DNA of 64,000 bases from positions 94,535,137 to 94,599,136 of the forward strand of contig CM059972.1 in assembly GCA_030490835.1 (NCBI GenBank). Reading direction: 5' to 3'. Under the pieces are notes generated by a model. It had not been told where the DNA came from. It saw only the letters and a program-made list of their open reading frames with translations, and did no database searches. Below, one piece after another: positions 43,881 through 56,159 of this stretch (its first letter is position 1; every line of letters starts with the position of its first letter). The translations under genes and the position numbers were made by a program. The stretch is from Annona cherimola (lineage: Eukaryota; Streptophyta; Magnoliopsida; Magnoliales; Annonaceae).

Positions 43881-44624
43881 GATGAGTGAGAGAATGAGGA
43901 AGATAGAGCCAGTGCGAGGCGGGTAGCAGGCGTCGGCCACAAGGTAGGACGACAGCGACGATTTAGGAGTTAGGACTAGTGAATTTTGGAGGAATTTGCG
44001 GGCAAGCAGAGGAGGGGAAAGTGACGTCCATCACAGATCCCTTTTTGTTTTTGTTTTTTTTTTAAAACATCCAAAGCAGATGGGTTTTTTACTTGGCCAC
44101 CCCCATCGCATCCAACGAACAAGGTTCATCCCTTCTAATCGAACGGTCTTCCACATAACCGTACCAAGACCGTACCAAAATCTCCTGTGTGGTTGCGCAT
44201 AACGAATCGGGCTCCTATATAGATTAGATTGGCAATTAAATATCCTTGATGATTAATGGTGAAACCTTATGTGTACTCAATGGTCAAAGAAGTCAAGCAC
44301 GGTGCTTTCATTTTCTATCAAACGTATGCACCCACTTCATTAGGATTGGGTGGTTTGAGAGTCAAAAATACAGCTGGGATTCACACCAACATTCTTCCAC
44401 TGCCGAAATCAATTTAATATACATGGCCCCGGGCCTATTCATTCATTTCATACTCTTGTCTAGCTACACTTACAACCTGGACACTTAATTGACATTTGCC
44501 ACGTGCATTTGTCCGATCCAATCGGTCAGAATAATTTAAATGAAAGCATTCGGAAGAACATACTCACACAAGGGATTTCCGTGAAACAGGTTCCAGTAAA
44601 TTTGAATTAATGTAACTTCCTTTA

Positions 44625-44884
44625 AAGAAAAGTTTTTCCCACAAAAGTTGTCAAGTTGGTAGAAAATGATATGATACGATAAGGGTAATGATGATGTGTT
44701 GAGAAAATAAAGTTAAAATAGATAGGTTAGTCGTATGGGTAGTTATGTTGAAATGATTAAAAAGTAGAGTTATTTGTATAGGAAAATGTGAAAAAATAAT
44801 TAAAAAATAGAATGATTATAAAGAGCGAAAAGTTTTAGATTGAAAAATTTTAGTTGATATTTTTTGTATTCAACCAAACACACC
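44625..44884. mobile_element. Tourist-like MITE lacking its left terminus
   Basis: Interior and right end (TTGTATTCAACCAAACACACC) match the 38953 family; the left begins only at AAGTTTTTCCCACAAAAG. Confidence 0.7.
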
Positions 44885-44974
44885 TAGATATTTAAATCTG
44901 TCACAACTTGGATGAGATAAGAACACAAGAATGATGATGGGATGGAATATCTCATTTCTTAAATTTTTTCATTT

Positions 44975-45318
44975 TTATATATGAGGGGGGCCACATGGGG
45001 ACCCCATGAGATCTTTTACAAATATTTTTTGATTTCTTTCATAAATGTGTAGAGTTATGTGTATTTAACCTATAAATAAAGTTTTACTATTTTTGAACGC
45101 TTTTAAATATTTTTATTTTTAAACACAGTGGTATTTTTGTAATTTTTCTAACTAAGAAAATTACGAAAATGCTACCATGTTTAAAATAAAAATACTTAAA
45201 AGCATCCAAAAATAGTAAAATTTGGTTTATAGATTAAATATCCTAGCTTTACTCATTTATGAGAAAAAATAAAAAATAATAAAAAAGGGTCCCACGACTG
45301 GCCACCATTCATAAATAT
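44975..45318. mobile_element. Foldback MITE with shared core, (AT)n on the right
   Basis: Ends are imperfect inverses (TATATGAGGGGGGCCACATG against TTTATGAATGGTGGCCAGTC). The inner palindrome carries GTGTATTTAACCTATAAATA and TTTTACTATTTTTG, returning inverted at 45205-45245. The right border is an (AT)n run, 45313-45339. Confidence 0.65.
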
Positions 45319-45339
45319 ATATATATATATATATATATA

Positions 45340-45694
45340 AGGAATGATCATGTTAGCTCGGGTTAAGTAATTGTTCCACTTAGTCCACAAAAAAATCCAT
45401 TTGCAACATTTTTTTTTGTTTTTTCCGCCTTGTTTATCTGAGTGTATTTAGCATAAAAATCAAGTTTTATTGATTTTGGATATGAGTATATATTTTGTTG
45501 AGATTTTTAAACATAAATAAATATATATTTTTATGTTTAAAAATCTCAACAAAATATATACACATATTCAAAAATAATAAAACTTGATTTATATGTTAAA
45601 TACGCTTAGATAAATAAGTGTATGAAGAAAAATTTTAAAAAATATTATAAATGTCTTTTTGAGCTGTGCTAAGCTAACAGCATCACTTCTTTGT
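45340..45694. mobile_element. Foldback MITE with shared core
   Basis: The terminus GATCATGTTAGCTCGGGTTA matches 49184-49551; the right end is the inverse of GTGATGCTGTTAGCTTAGC. The centre is a near-perfect hairpin (TTTTGTTGAGATTTTTAAAC and its inverse, 45494-45560). The core GTGTATTTAGCATAAAAATC / AAGTTTTATTGATTTTGG is present. Confidence 0.75.
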
Positions 45695-46004
45695 TCCTTG
45701 GCATCATGGCTTGTCCGTTGTTAAGAAATTAACTTTTTTAAAAAAATGAAAAACAGCGAAGTTCTCTTTTAAAACGGTAAAATCACCATTAAGAAAAGCT
45801 TAATTTCAAAATTGATTATAAAATTCACCCCTATTTCAGTAATTGAACGGAAACATTTCCCAAATGTATAAGTGCATGCACGTACGTATATCAAGTACGC
45901 AAATTCGATTGGCCGGCGTATCAAGTCATGTCCGAGCATTAATAGGCAGATTTTTCGCAGGTAGGAGGCAGTACCTATCATGCGAAGTTGACGTGGCTGG
46001 CTGT

Positions 46005-46022
46005 TTATTTATTTATTTATTT
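46005..46022. repeat. (TTTA)n microsatellite
   Basis: About four and a half TTTA units. Confidence 0.85.
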
Positions 46023-46520
46023 CCATTTTTTACGGACAAACCCACCAACAACACCCCCACCCGCACCACCCTATTTCCTAATTCCACGATTCCATCCATC
46101 CACGCTGCCCTTTTTACTCCTCTCATTCCTTTCCATTCCTTTGACCTGCCTGCCTAACCCACCACACCTTGCTGCATTCGCAGATAAGATCACAGCCGTT
46201 CCTCTGCCAACACTACAAACGGATAATGATCTTCAGTCCTTGTTGATGAACGGACCGGATTCGTCAAACGTGTGAATTTTTGGGCGGCCGGTGGCTCTGC
46301 GTCAATTTTCAAAGGCCTCGAGAATTAGTCGGTCACGGAACCGTGGTCTTCCCACGTGCCGGGAAGTCTCACGTCAGTCGCTTTACGGAAACTCGGGCGG
46401 CCTCATGTTCCGTCTTCCACCGTTTACCAAAAACAGTAAGGTGCTCAATTTCTGCAACTTTTGTTTTTCGACGCACCTTTGATTTCATTGCTTCATCTTT
46501 ACCTTCCATATGATTAGCCG
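46023..46520. other. GC-richer segment with ACGT cores, no gene recognised
   Basis: From about 46270 the sequence is GC-rich (GGGCGGCCGGTGGCTCTGCG) and carries CCACGTGCC (about 46355) and TCACGTCAG (about 46369). Overlapping plus-strand frames have no domain. It could be a promoter or first-exon relic. Confidence 0.3.
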
Positions 46521-48244
46521 TGTTCTTGCAATGTTGTTGTTATCCACGAAACATTATCTAAAATTCAAATTGTTATTTGTTCCCAATTGCGGACCAACCC
46601 CATCATCAAAATATTGGGTGATTTTCACAAACGTTTTTGAGTTGCAAAAACTATACATGCATATATTTCTTTCCTCTTCTATGTGTTTAATGGGAAATGA
46701 TTTAATTAGGCCGGGTTGCATGAGACTCTATGCAGCCCTTGCTTTTTATTTTAAACTAATTTCCAATTTTTAAATTTAACACCACTTGTTTCATCATATC
46801 ATGCTGTTAAAAGCAATTGCAATGGAAACTTATATTTTGGAAAATTAGCATCTTTTCAGAGTGCATATATAACTATTAATTTTTTCAAAATTATATTTTT
46901 TAAATAAATACATACGAATAAACATAATAAATGGTTTATATTTAAGAAAAATACTTTAAATTAAAAGTTGCAACTATATTGGATTACTACTAGCTCATTT
47001 TTAATTATATATTTTATAATTTCTTAGGGGCAGGGGTGGTTTCTGTTTGGTTTGGATTTTAAATATGACTAAAAGTTTTACTTGTATTTGATATAGTTAT
47101 AAAAATAACAAATATAACTATATATCTTCATTATATTTTCATATATAATACTATCATTAATTTTGCCAATGTGTTTTGATCAAAATACTTTTAGCTAAAA
47201 AACTTAAATTCATTTTAATCTTTTCCATATAAAGAATTATTTTTATCGGAAAGTGTTATTGCTTTATATTTTGACAATTATATACATTAATAACTTGTTT
47301 TTTAGTACAAGTTTAGGTTTTAGTCAAAGGCATTTTTATAAAAATGTATAGTAAAAATTATAGTGTTACAATATTTGGAAACATGATGAAAATGTATGAT
47401 GATATTTGGGAAGGAAAATAATTCAAATGTTCCCACTTCCTATTGTAGCAACTCAGAACTAAAATTTTACATTGAAAAGGAGATAAATTTCGGAGTGTTT
47501 ATAAGTGGGCATAAATTTAAAACATGGAGTAATGCTTTTCAAAACCACGTTGTTGAGTTGCCAAACCAAAGCGAATAATATCATACTGTGAGATCCATAA
47601 CTATGAGCCTAAGATGGGTTTTTTGGATCTGGCATAATAAATGGTATCCAATCTTAAATAAAATATTATTGAAATATATAATCATTAAGCTTATTATAAA
47701 AGTTTAACGTGTTAATGGATACTATATAATTATTTTAATTTTTGTATTATGATATATTTTTCATGATAAAAATATATTTTATTCAATATTTAAAGAAAAT
47801 ATAATACAATTAGATTTGATGAGGATAATATGAAATGTGGAATGAAAGTATATTTAAAATGAGAAAAATTATACGAAGAATAAAAAAGTGTATAAGTGAT
47901 AAAAGTGTTTATATGAAATAGAAGATTTCATCATATTATCATTCTATCTACTTCTCATCTTACCAAAATTATATTGATGCTCAACTTAAGCATTCATGCA
48001 TTGGAGCTAAGTATGAAATATTTCAATCAAATTACTATCGATCTAAAGATAAAGATAAAATGGAATCGTATTTGAAATTCGCTCTTTTTTTATGCTAATT
48101 TTGTCATTCAAAAGAGAACTTGGTTGTTATCACTTGAATGATTATGTGGTAGATATGAATGAGTTAAGATAGAGGGGGTTGTCTCATTCTCCCTCACAAA
48201 ATTTATCATTTTCAACAAAAAAAATTTAATTTGAAATATAACTT
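46521..48244. other. AT-rich spacer, no gene seen
   Basis: No supported frame or repeat end. Confidence 0.4.
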
Positions 48245-48527
48245 TGTGTGTATTTGGGAAGTGATAGAACTTTGTATGAAAAGTTTTTGATATGAAAGTT
48301 TTTGAAATGAAAAGAAATCATATGACACGAAAGGTGTAATCATGAAGTATTAAGATTATAAAGTTATATTAATTGCATGGATAATTGTGTATAAATGATT
48401 AGAAAGTAAGATAGTTTATATACAAAAATGTAAAGAAATAATTAAAAATAAAATAATTGTAAACAATGAACAGGTTTAGATAAAAAAAAATTTAGATAAA
48501 AAGTTTTACTTTAAAGTAAACATACCT
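48245..48527. mobile_element. Diverged Tourist-like MITE
   Basis: The left end GTGTGTATTTGGGAAGTG and right end TAAACATACC are mutated forms of the GGGTGTGTTTGG ends. The interior shares AGTTTTTGATATGAAAG and GAAAGTAAGATAGTTTATAT with the family. Confidence 0.65.
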
Positions 48528-49174
48528 AATATTTTTAATATAAATTTTTTCTTTCTAGAATGGTTATGAGCTCATATTTGAGCCTAGAACGAAGCAGGAA
48601 ATATGATGGGACATCCCTGGGCAGTGGGACAAGAATCATGTGGAAGAGAATTATTAGTCGGTTTCCGTGTAGAACTTGGATTACGAATTCCAATTCCCAC
48701 ATAAATTTGTCCGCATCAACTACTACTATTTTCTTTCTCTGTTTTTTTTTTTTTTCGGAATTTTAAAAAACAGAAGAAGAAAATTAGGTGTGGTGCTTGG
48801 ACACTTGAACCAACCTTGTTCCCTCCTTATCCGGTCAATGCGTTGTTTGAAATTGGAAGTGAATGTCGCTTTTTGATGCGATTTTTTATGTCCGAAAATG
48901 AATTTTTAAAAATTAACTAAGACCCTTTTTGGGAACTTTACTTTCGCTTGGTTGACAAGCAAGCTCATAGTCCCCCTATTGGAAACTATATCCTTAGGTA
49001 GCATTTGTCCCTTGTTAATTTGTCGTTACATATATTTGAATGCACGTATTTAATTTGATATATGGGTTAGTTTTAGTTTTCCAAAGTCACCAATCATATA
49101 TCCCCGCTGTTAATTAGTTATCAATTACGCAGAGGGGATAAATAAGTGTATTTGGCAGGTGTAAAGACAAATGT
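48528..49174. other. Spacer, no gene recognised
   Basis: Short plus-strand frames at 48560-48876 overlap one another and lack domains. Confidence 0.4.
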
Positions 49175-49183
49175 ATAATATAA

Positions 49184-49551
49184 AAGAACGATGGTGTTAG
49201 CTCGGGCTAAGTAAATGACTAATTTAACCCATATCAAAAAATCTATTTAAAATATATTTTTATTTTTTCATACACATCTTTACCTAAGTGTATTTAACAA
49301 ATAAATCAAGTTTTACCATTTTTAGATACGTGTATATATATTTAAATTTTTAAACATCTACGTGCATATACCCCTATGTTTAAAAATCTCAAAATATATA
49401 CACACATGTACAAAAATAGTAAAACTTGATTTATTTATTAAATACACTTAGATAAACAAGTATATGAAGAAAAAATAAAAAATTTAAATGAATTTTCTGA
49501 GGTGGGCTAAGTGAGCCATCTTCTTGGCCCGGGTTAACAATATCACTTCTC
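49184..49551. mobile_element. Foldback MITE with exact 9-bp duplication
   Basis: Flanks are ATAATATAA on both sides (49175-49183 and 49552-49560). Ends AAGAACGATGGTGTTAGCTC and the inverse, GAGAAGTGATATTGTTAACC, form the inverted repeat. The core GTGTATTTAACAAATAAATC / AAGTTTTACCATTTTTAG returns inverted at 49405-49455. 368 bp, non-coding; the 9-bp duplication fits Mutator-like transposase. Confidence 0.9.
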
Positions 49552-49796
49552 ATAATATAACTGGTAGTATATATTAAGGTGTGGATCTAATCATTATAAT
49601 TAGGAATATAATTGGAATGATTGATTAAAAAATGGAGAATGTAAAAAGAATAAATAAATGATTAACTTCATGTGTATCATCAGAGACATTACCATAAATT
49701 AATTGCCTCATAGTCAAGCATTTGATTCTTATACGGTTATATTTCCCGGCGATTGTAAAAAAAAATATTTTTTGATTTTATTTATATATTAGGCGT

Positions 49797-49870
49797 GCTC
49801 AATGTAACTAGGTTGCATTGAATTTAAAGCTAGGAACCCTCCATCTAATGGCCCATCCAGGCGGGTGAAT
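49797..49870. repeat. Hairpin-bearing terminus, inverted match at 56160-56226
   Basis: CTCAATGTAACTAGGTTGCATTGAATTT forms a small hairpin; it is followed by AAAGCTAGGAACCCTCCATC and CATCCAGGCGGGTG. The same order occurs in reverse complement at 56160-56226. It may be the left end of a large element or an isolated MITE end. Confidence 0.55.
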
Positions 49871-50420
49871 TTCTAACTATCTATTCTTGCATGCAAATGT
49901 GTGGAGTTGGACTTACTCTATGTTCATACTTCATACAATGTTTAGCCTTCTAATAAAGCTTAGGGCTTACCTGAGAATCACTATACAATTAACAAGTAGT
50001 CTTCCAACAATGCTTAGGACCTACCTTTAATTCATGCACTAGATAACCTTCTAGATGAGCCTAGAACTTACTTGCAAATTACTCCGCTATCAACAAATAG
50101 ACTTTTAACAAAGTTTAGGACTTATTTTGAAACTACTTAATAGGTAACCTTTTAGCTAAGCTTAGGACATAAACCATCACCAAACAAAGTATGCACAATA
50201 TATTCATCCTTAATTAGTACCAACATACAACAAGGGGTATTAATTATATTTATATACATCTAACCATACTAAGCATATTTTATAATACCAAAGTGAATAC
50301 TTTTTTTTGAGTAAATAAAGTGAATACTCATACTCTAATAAATGAAACCCAACTTGGATGTCAACAAAATATACTTTTATCAGCTTTTAATTGTTTATCT
50401 TAGTTGGAACCAATATTAAA
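49871..50420. other. Spacer, no gene seen
   Basis: Contains a loose repetition of CTTAGGACTTACCT-like phrases (about 49965, 50010, 50065, 50125) of unknown meaning. Confidence 0.35.
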
Positions 50421-50426
50421 CACTAA

Positions 50427-50702
50427 GGGTGTGTTTGGGAATGAATAAAACTTTTGATGAAAAATTGTAAAGAATAGAAGTTGTCAAATGATGTGATATG
50501 ATAGGGGTAATGATGAGGAATAAATAGGATAAAGTTGAAATAGATAGGTTAGTTGTGTTGATAGTTAAAATGATTGAAAAGTAGGGTAGTTGTATAGAAA
50601 AATGTGAAAAAATGATTAAAAAATAAGGTAGTTGTGGAAAGTGAAAAGTTTTAGATTGAAAAGTTTTAACTTGACAACTTTTCCTTAATAACAAACACAC
50701 CC
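50427..50702. mobile_element. Tourist-like MITE with TAA duplication
   Basis: Ends GGGTGTGTTTGGG and ACAAACACACCC; flanks TAA (50424-50426 and 50703-50705), the canonical PIF/Harbinger target. Very close to 54069-54349 in sequence. Confidence 0.9.
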
Positions 50703-50869
50703 TAAATATAATGCTTAAAAATATCAACTACCATTTTAGTAGACCATAATCAAGTGAAATCTTAACTATTAGCATATTCCCATAAAAACACCTAATAAAG
50801 ACCTCTAATGACTAATCCAACCCATCCAATGGATTCAAAACATCCATAAACCTAAAAGGTAGTAGTTGG

Positions 50870-51600
50870 ATAATCAAAATCGGACATTATTGGGCCAAGA
50901 TATGATTAAATGAACTTGGACCGTTGGAGTATGCCACGTGTCACCGGCCACCGGGCGCCATCCGGCGGCGTTGCCTCCTGAGCCTTTTCCTGGGCCTTCA
51001 GCTGGGCCAACGAGTCTGGGCTGATTTTTATGGGAGTTCTCTTGGACTGAGTTGAAATAGCCCACGAAATTTCTGTGCTCTGTCACAGCTTTAGCCTGTC
51101 AGCTAGAAATGGGTAGCGAACAGACAGGCCTGGAGCCAGCCCAACCCAGCTCGAGAGGGAAAGAGGAGGAGGCGGACGTGCAAATTTTCAGGGGGTTTTC
51201 TGCAAATTTTTTCTGATGAATCTATTGTGTAATTCAAAAACCAATTAAGGTTTTTTGTTGTAATATTTCTCCAGGGCCCTCATTATAAATTCTCCAGCAA
51301 ACTTGGGGGTTTTCTACAGTTTCAAGAAAAAAGAGATTTTTTGTAAAAAGAAAACTGTAATCAGGGGGGTTTACTGCATTATTTTCCAACAGATTTTCTT
51401 GTTATTCCAATAAGATATGCGGTTTTCAAATGATATTACTTCTTAGGATCTATCTGTAATTTTCCTAACTTCTAGGGACGTTTTTGAAAATTACGACATT
51501 CATAGGGGTTTCTGTAAAATTTCCCCTAAACTCCTAACTTCAGCGAGTCTCCTCCTTCCTCTTTTGTGCGTTGCTTGTGGGTCTTGGCAGCCATGCTACC
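50870..51600. other. GC-richer segment then T-rich block, no gene recognised
   Basis: 50920-51180 is GC-rich (GCCACGTGTCACCGGCCACC, with a CACGTG at about 50935). 51180-51530 repeats phrases such as GGGGGTTTTCTGC, GGGGGTTTTCTAC and GGGGGGTTTACTGC, suggesting a degenerate tandem repeat. No domain in any frame. Confidence 0.3.
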
Positions 51601-54060
51601 ACCTTAAACATGGTTCAATTTTTCTTTGGGATTGTATTTAGATTGTTTATTCCATAGAGGTACTATCCATATGCCCAATTTGAAATGTAACATCAAATCT
51701 CCGGAGTTTGGGCTGAATGGATAAAATTCATTAAAAGCTCAAATTATCATTTAATCTTCAATAATGAAGAGTATAAATTCTCACTTACCTTAATGTCGCA
51801 CCCACAGATGGATTTTCTAAATGAAAATCACAGATTTGCAGCAATCTCTTTCTAAATCTTAACCAAACAGTGTCACGCACTTCTCAAGGTTTTCCAATTA
51901 CCTCATACGTCCACTCCTCCCCTTACTCTATTGAAAGGCCTGCACTGATCAATGCTGCCATGCTCATGCCTCCATTACTCGCATCCATCATTCATGGCAT
52001 GCTGCAACGTTCCCAGTTTTTATTTTATCTTTTCCTCATCTCCTCCGCCTAACAACAGACAGTAAATGGCAAATGCAATTTCTTTTTGCTATTATCATTT
52101 TTATTTTTGGTATTATTATTATTATTATTATTATTAACAGTTATTACATATACATTTTAAAGTTCTTTTCATTTTTGAATTTATTTCATCTTCTTCATTT
52201 TGAGGGTACCCTTCTTACCATTTTCTTTCACTTATTCTCAATTGAAATTTTTCCCTTTTTTGCTGCCACGGCTACTGATGACTATCATGATTTTACTGTT
52301 TTGGTAGGGTTGTGAGTAGAGATAGGTTTCTTCCCGGGCATTACAGTCCACCACCCATCTCAATTGATTCCTACATATATTCGACTGCGCTTTTGGAGTT
52401 GAGGCAGTGCAAAACATGCTGCACTTTATTCTACTATTTTGGTTTTTTATCTGTGTTTGCTACTTGTTCTTAGACGATTCATGAGTGTTGATTTGTTTGT
52501 AATATTTGTTAATTTTTTCATCCTCCCAATTGCTAGTTTACTCTTTTCTCTTATCTATTGTTCACTTATGATAAAAAAAAAGAGTAGCATAAGATGCTAC
52601 TATAGTCTATTTATGCTACTATAGTCCATATAAAGCAAGTGATTACGTTAGCAAAATGAGAACGGGATCAGGATGGAGCTATCTATCCCGTTGCATGTGT
52701 TTATTCTTTTTCATCATGAGTTTTCCTTCCAAAATCTTCATCTTTTAGTTGATGTTTGAGATTTTACACATGTTGCATCTGTCATCCCATTTCTTTCCTT
52801 GGTTTGTCATTGAATTTAATGAAAGTTTGTCCTCAACTTTTCCCTTTTTCTTTCTTAGTCTTTGAATAACACAAGAGTGCAGTTTTATTTAATTTTTAAA
52901 TGCCTTTTTATGTGGGGACTCAACATGTTTGTCTTTCTAAATATGCACACAAAAAATTAGATGTAACAAAATTAGTATAACTTAATTGCTCCATTTTTGG
53001 TTTTGTATTAATTAGGCAATGGATGCTCTTGAGTTCATTAATTATAAGGAATAGCTGAGATTTAAGTTTCTAGTGGTGCTTCAATGCTTCAAACATACCT
53101 TCATGTCACATTCAACACCTGAAATATAATAGGTCAAGATGTCTCATGGTGGGCCAACTGAGCAATGCAATTTTCCATTTCTTAAGTACGTATATCTCTT
53201 CTTCCAATTTGTATCTCTACTGCTCATCATCATGCATGAATGTAATACTTTAATAGTATATTGTGAGGACATTAATAGCTTTATTTTTTGTAGATAAACA
53301 ACCATGGTGAGAACATATAGTACTTTTTTCCACTTTGTCATAATGCAGTCGTTCAATCTAAAACCTTATAAGAGTCCTCTAATGATGTAAAACCATCAAG
53401 TTGTCATTTGAGATCATTCATAGAAGGCTAATATGCCTCTATCATGTTGAAGATGAAATGACATAGACAAGTGATTAAAGAAAATTGAAAACTATTTGGA
53501 TGTGCACTTAGATAATGATAAAGATTAAAGTCTTTTTCTTCATTTTAATTTTTCAATTGTTATTGAGTACCATTGGACAACTTTGAACATATTTTGGGAT
53601 TAACTTATGGTTAGATAGGAGATCAAAACTTTAGTGGAATGTCTTGTGTTATATGAATGTATTTTGAGTATGCATGTTGTATGATTGTTGCAAGGCATAT
53701 GATTTTAATAGGTTAGCGAATTTAATTTTAGTGATTGATGAGTTTTTTTTTGTTTATGTGATTTTTTATTTGTAAGAATTATGCACATGTTAATTTTGTA
53801 AATGCATATGTTTATTAAATGTGGATTTATGATTTACTTATATTTGTGTAGTGATAATCTAATGATAGGATGATCAAATGTGATTCTCCCATTCCAAGAT
53901 GTTTCCAATCCATTTTACTTGGTTTGAGACGTCTGACTGTTAAGCAACTGTCTGTCGATCATTTGGTAATTCTGTTGTAAGTTGGTTTCCTTCTGTATGA
54001 CTCTTTGTTAGACGTCTTTTGGTGAGTCAACTGTTTCTTGGTTGTCTTGCTGTTTCCTAC
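51601..54060. other. Long spacer, no gene recognised
   Basis: T-rich, with short plus-strand hydrophobic frames that follow from composition (for example 52073-52315, containing a (TTA)n run at about 52114-52138). A perfect AGTAGCAT-AAG-ATGCTACT hairpin sits at about 52584-52602 and a near repeat of TATGCTACTATAGTC follows. Confidence 0.35.
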
Positions 54061-54068
54061 CTAATTAT

Positions 54069-54349
54069 GGGTGTGTTTGGGAATGGATAAAACTTTTGCT
54101 GAAAAGTTGTAGAGATGAAAAGTTGTCAAATGATGTGATATGATAGGGGTGATGATGAAGAATAAATAGGATAAAGTTGAAATAGATAGGTTTGTTGTGT
54201 TAGTAGTTGTGTAGAAATGATTGAAAAGTAGGGTAGTTGTATAGAAAAATGTGAAGAAATGATTAAAAAATATGGTAGTTGTGGAGAGTGAAAAGTTTTA
54301 GATTGAAAAGTTTTAACTTGACAACTTTTTGTTGTTAACAAACACACCC
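54069..54349. mobile_element. Tourist-like MITE with TAT duplication
   Basis: Ends GGGTGTGTTTGGG and AACAAACACACCC; flanks TAT (54066-54068 and 54350-54352). Subterminal AAAACTTTTGCTGAAAAG is answered by AAAAGTTTTAACTTGACAAC. Non-coding. Confidence 0.88.
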
Positions 54350-54352
54350 TAT

Positions 54353-56155
54353 ATATCAACATTGAAGGCTATTTGGATCCCATCATAACACATATATATC
54401 ATAATTGAGGAAAAAGAGTCAATAAAATTTCTGCATAAACAGAAAAATTAAAATTGTCAAATTACATAAAATAGATTAAACATACATCCCATCATAACAC
54501 ACATATATGACTTCAATTCAACACACAAATTAAAGTCAAACCTAAACCAGCACATAAATAGAAATAATTTTGGACTTAAATAAGGTACATCCCTTTAGAT
54601 TCTTTAGTGATAAAATTAGCAATTAGAGTATATGAACCTCATGCTCTTTTCAATCTCCCTCTTCAACTTGAAAAAACATCAATTATTCTATGGCTAATCC
54701 TATAAAATAGATGCTTACACAACAATTAGTGAAAGATGAGAAGTTCAAAGAATAAGTAGTTAACAAAAATTGAATATTATTGAGTATGACATTGGATTGT
54801 CATAGATATATTGATCTATACTACCTTCATTCGAGAAGCAATGAGTCCATGTCTAGAGCCTAAAAATATAAAGGTTTCAATTGCATTAAGGATATGTCAA
54901 ATGAATAGTTTATGAACAAAATAACTTAATATGTTACAATATACCAACTAACTCAACAACTTAAAACGGATATCCTAAAAATTTATTATATAAAGATATA
55001 AACTGCGTTATATTGTGTCATGTAATAACATATCGACAAATGAAAATTAGTTATTCAATGTCCTATATTGAGTTGTCTTCTGTATTCTAGCAACAAAAAT
55101 TTCAATTATGTTTTAGGACTAACACACCCATAGGTTTAGTTTATGTATTCAGCAGATGTAGATACCAAACCAGGTTCATTCCATGCTTCATCTTTTTTAA
55201 AAATGAAATGGCAAGATAAAAAATCAAAAAATAAATAAAAGCCAAAGTTGTTCATGCCTAAAGCACATTAATAGATCACAAATAGAAGGCTACTTAATGA
55301 CTAGCAAAACTAATCCCATGCTTGGACATCCAAATCTAGGTCGTCTTCTATATTAACGTTCAATTGTCCTACTCTAGGTCATCTTCTACAGTGACAAGTG
55401 ATGTTGAGTCACCTTACATTATTGATATATAATGTTCAGACATCCTACTATAAGTCATCTTTTATACGATATGTGAACTTCATAAATGAACTATGTAAAT
55501 ACAACATCAAAATATTGTAGCTTTTGGTAAAAATAAGTAGAAGTTTTGTTTTTTGGCAAAAGCAAGATCAAGCCATCTAGATAAGAGAAAAATGGGTGTC
55601 AAAAACCTAAATCCAAAGCAGATAAAAAATGCACGCCTAGATCGATGGACCCGCATATCTAATATCTACAAAACATTAGTCTATAGCGGAAGATACTAAT
55701 TATTAGATTAGAATAAAATAGAATAGAAGAAGATCAAATAAATTTGTCAATGAAAAAAACCTAAAAATGTATACTTTGTGGGGATGAGAGGACTTGATGC
55801 AAAAAAAATCTTGACTTTTTGATGGAAGGAAGTGAGGAGATTAAGAGGAGAGAGTGCACGCTACAATTCATTAGAAAGAAGATGGAGAAAGAGGGAGCTA
55901 GGAGAGAGAGTGGGGGAAAAAGGCCATTGCTATTTGGAGATGTGAAGGCCGCTCTCGTTTGGTAGAAGAAAGAGGGTAAAAGATGGAGCCGCTCTGTTGC
56001 CATTTGGGAGGAAGAAAACAGGGAACTGTGAGAGATGGGTGGGATGGATGGGGGTGGGGGGAATTTTTGGATTCAATTTTTGATCTTTTTAAAATGTGTC
56101 AGGTCTAAAAACTAGATTGCATGCTCCACACACTCACATGCATGTGACGCATGGC
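54353..56155. other. AT-rich spacer with a purine-rich end, no gene seen
   Basis: 55320-55460 contains several TAGGTCGTCTTCTA / TAGGTCATCTTCTA / TAAGTCATCTTTTA boxes. 55800-56050 is purine-rich (GAGGAGAGAGTG and similar). Open frames here are compositional. Confidence 0.35.
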
Positions 56156-56159
56156 CAAA

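Larger units (their letters stand above)
43405..44208. mobile_element. Putative Pack-MULE carrying a MinD fragment
   Basis: The left end GATTCCTTACGCTTAACTGC and the inverse of the right end, GATTCGTTATGCGCAACCAC, agree at about 15 of 20 positions. Both continue into similar CGGTC and GATCGTTGGAT/ACCGTTCGATTAGA stretches, so long inverted ends of MULE type are likely. Between them lie a broken MinD gene fragment, a (GA)n run and GC-rich non-coding DNA. I found no clear 9-bp duplication, so the class assignment is an inference. Confidence 0.5.

Noticed and set aside
52073..52624. Hydrophobic short frames resembling membrane proteins
   Set aside because: Produced by T-rich composition and a (TTA)n run; no conserved feature.
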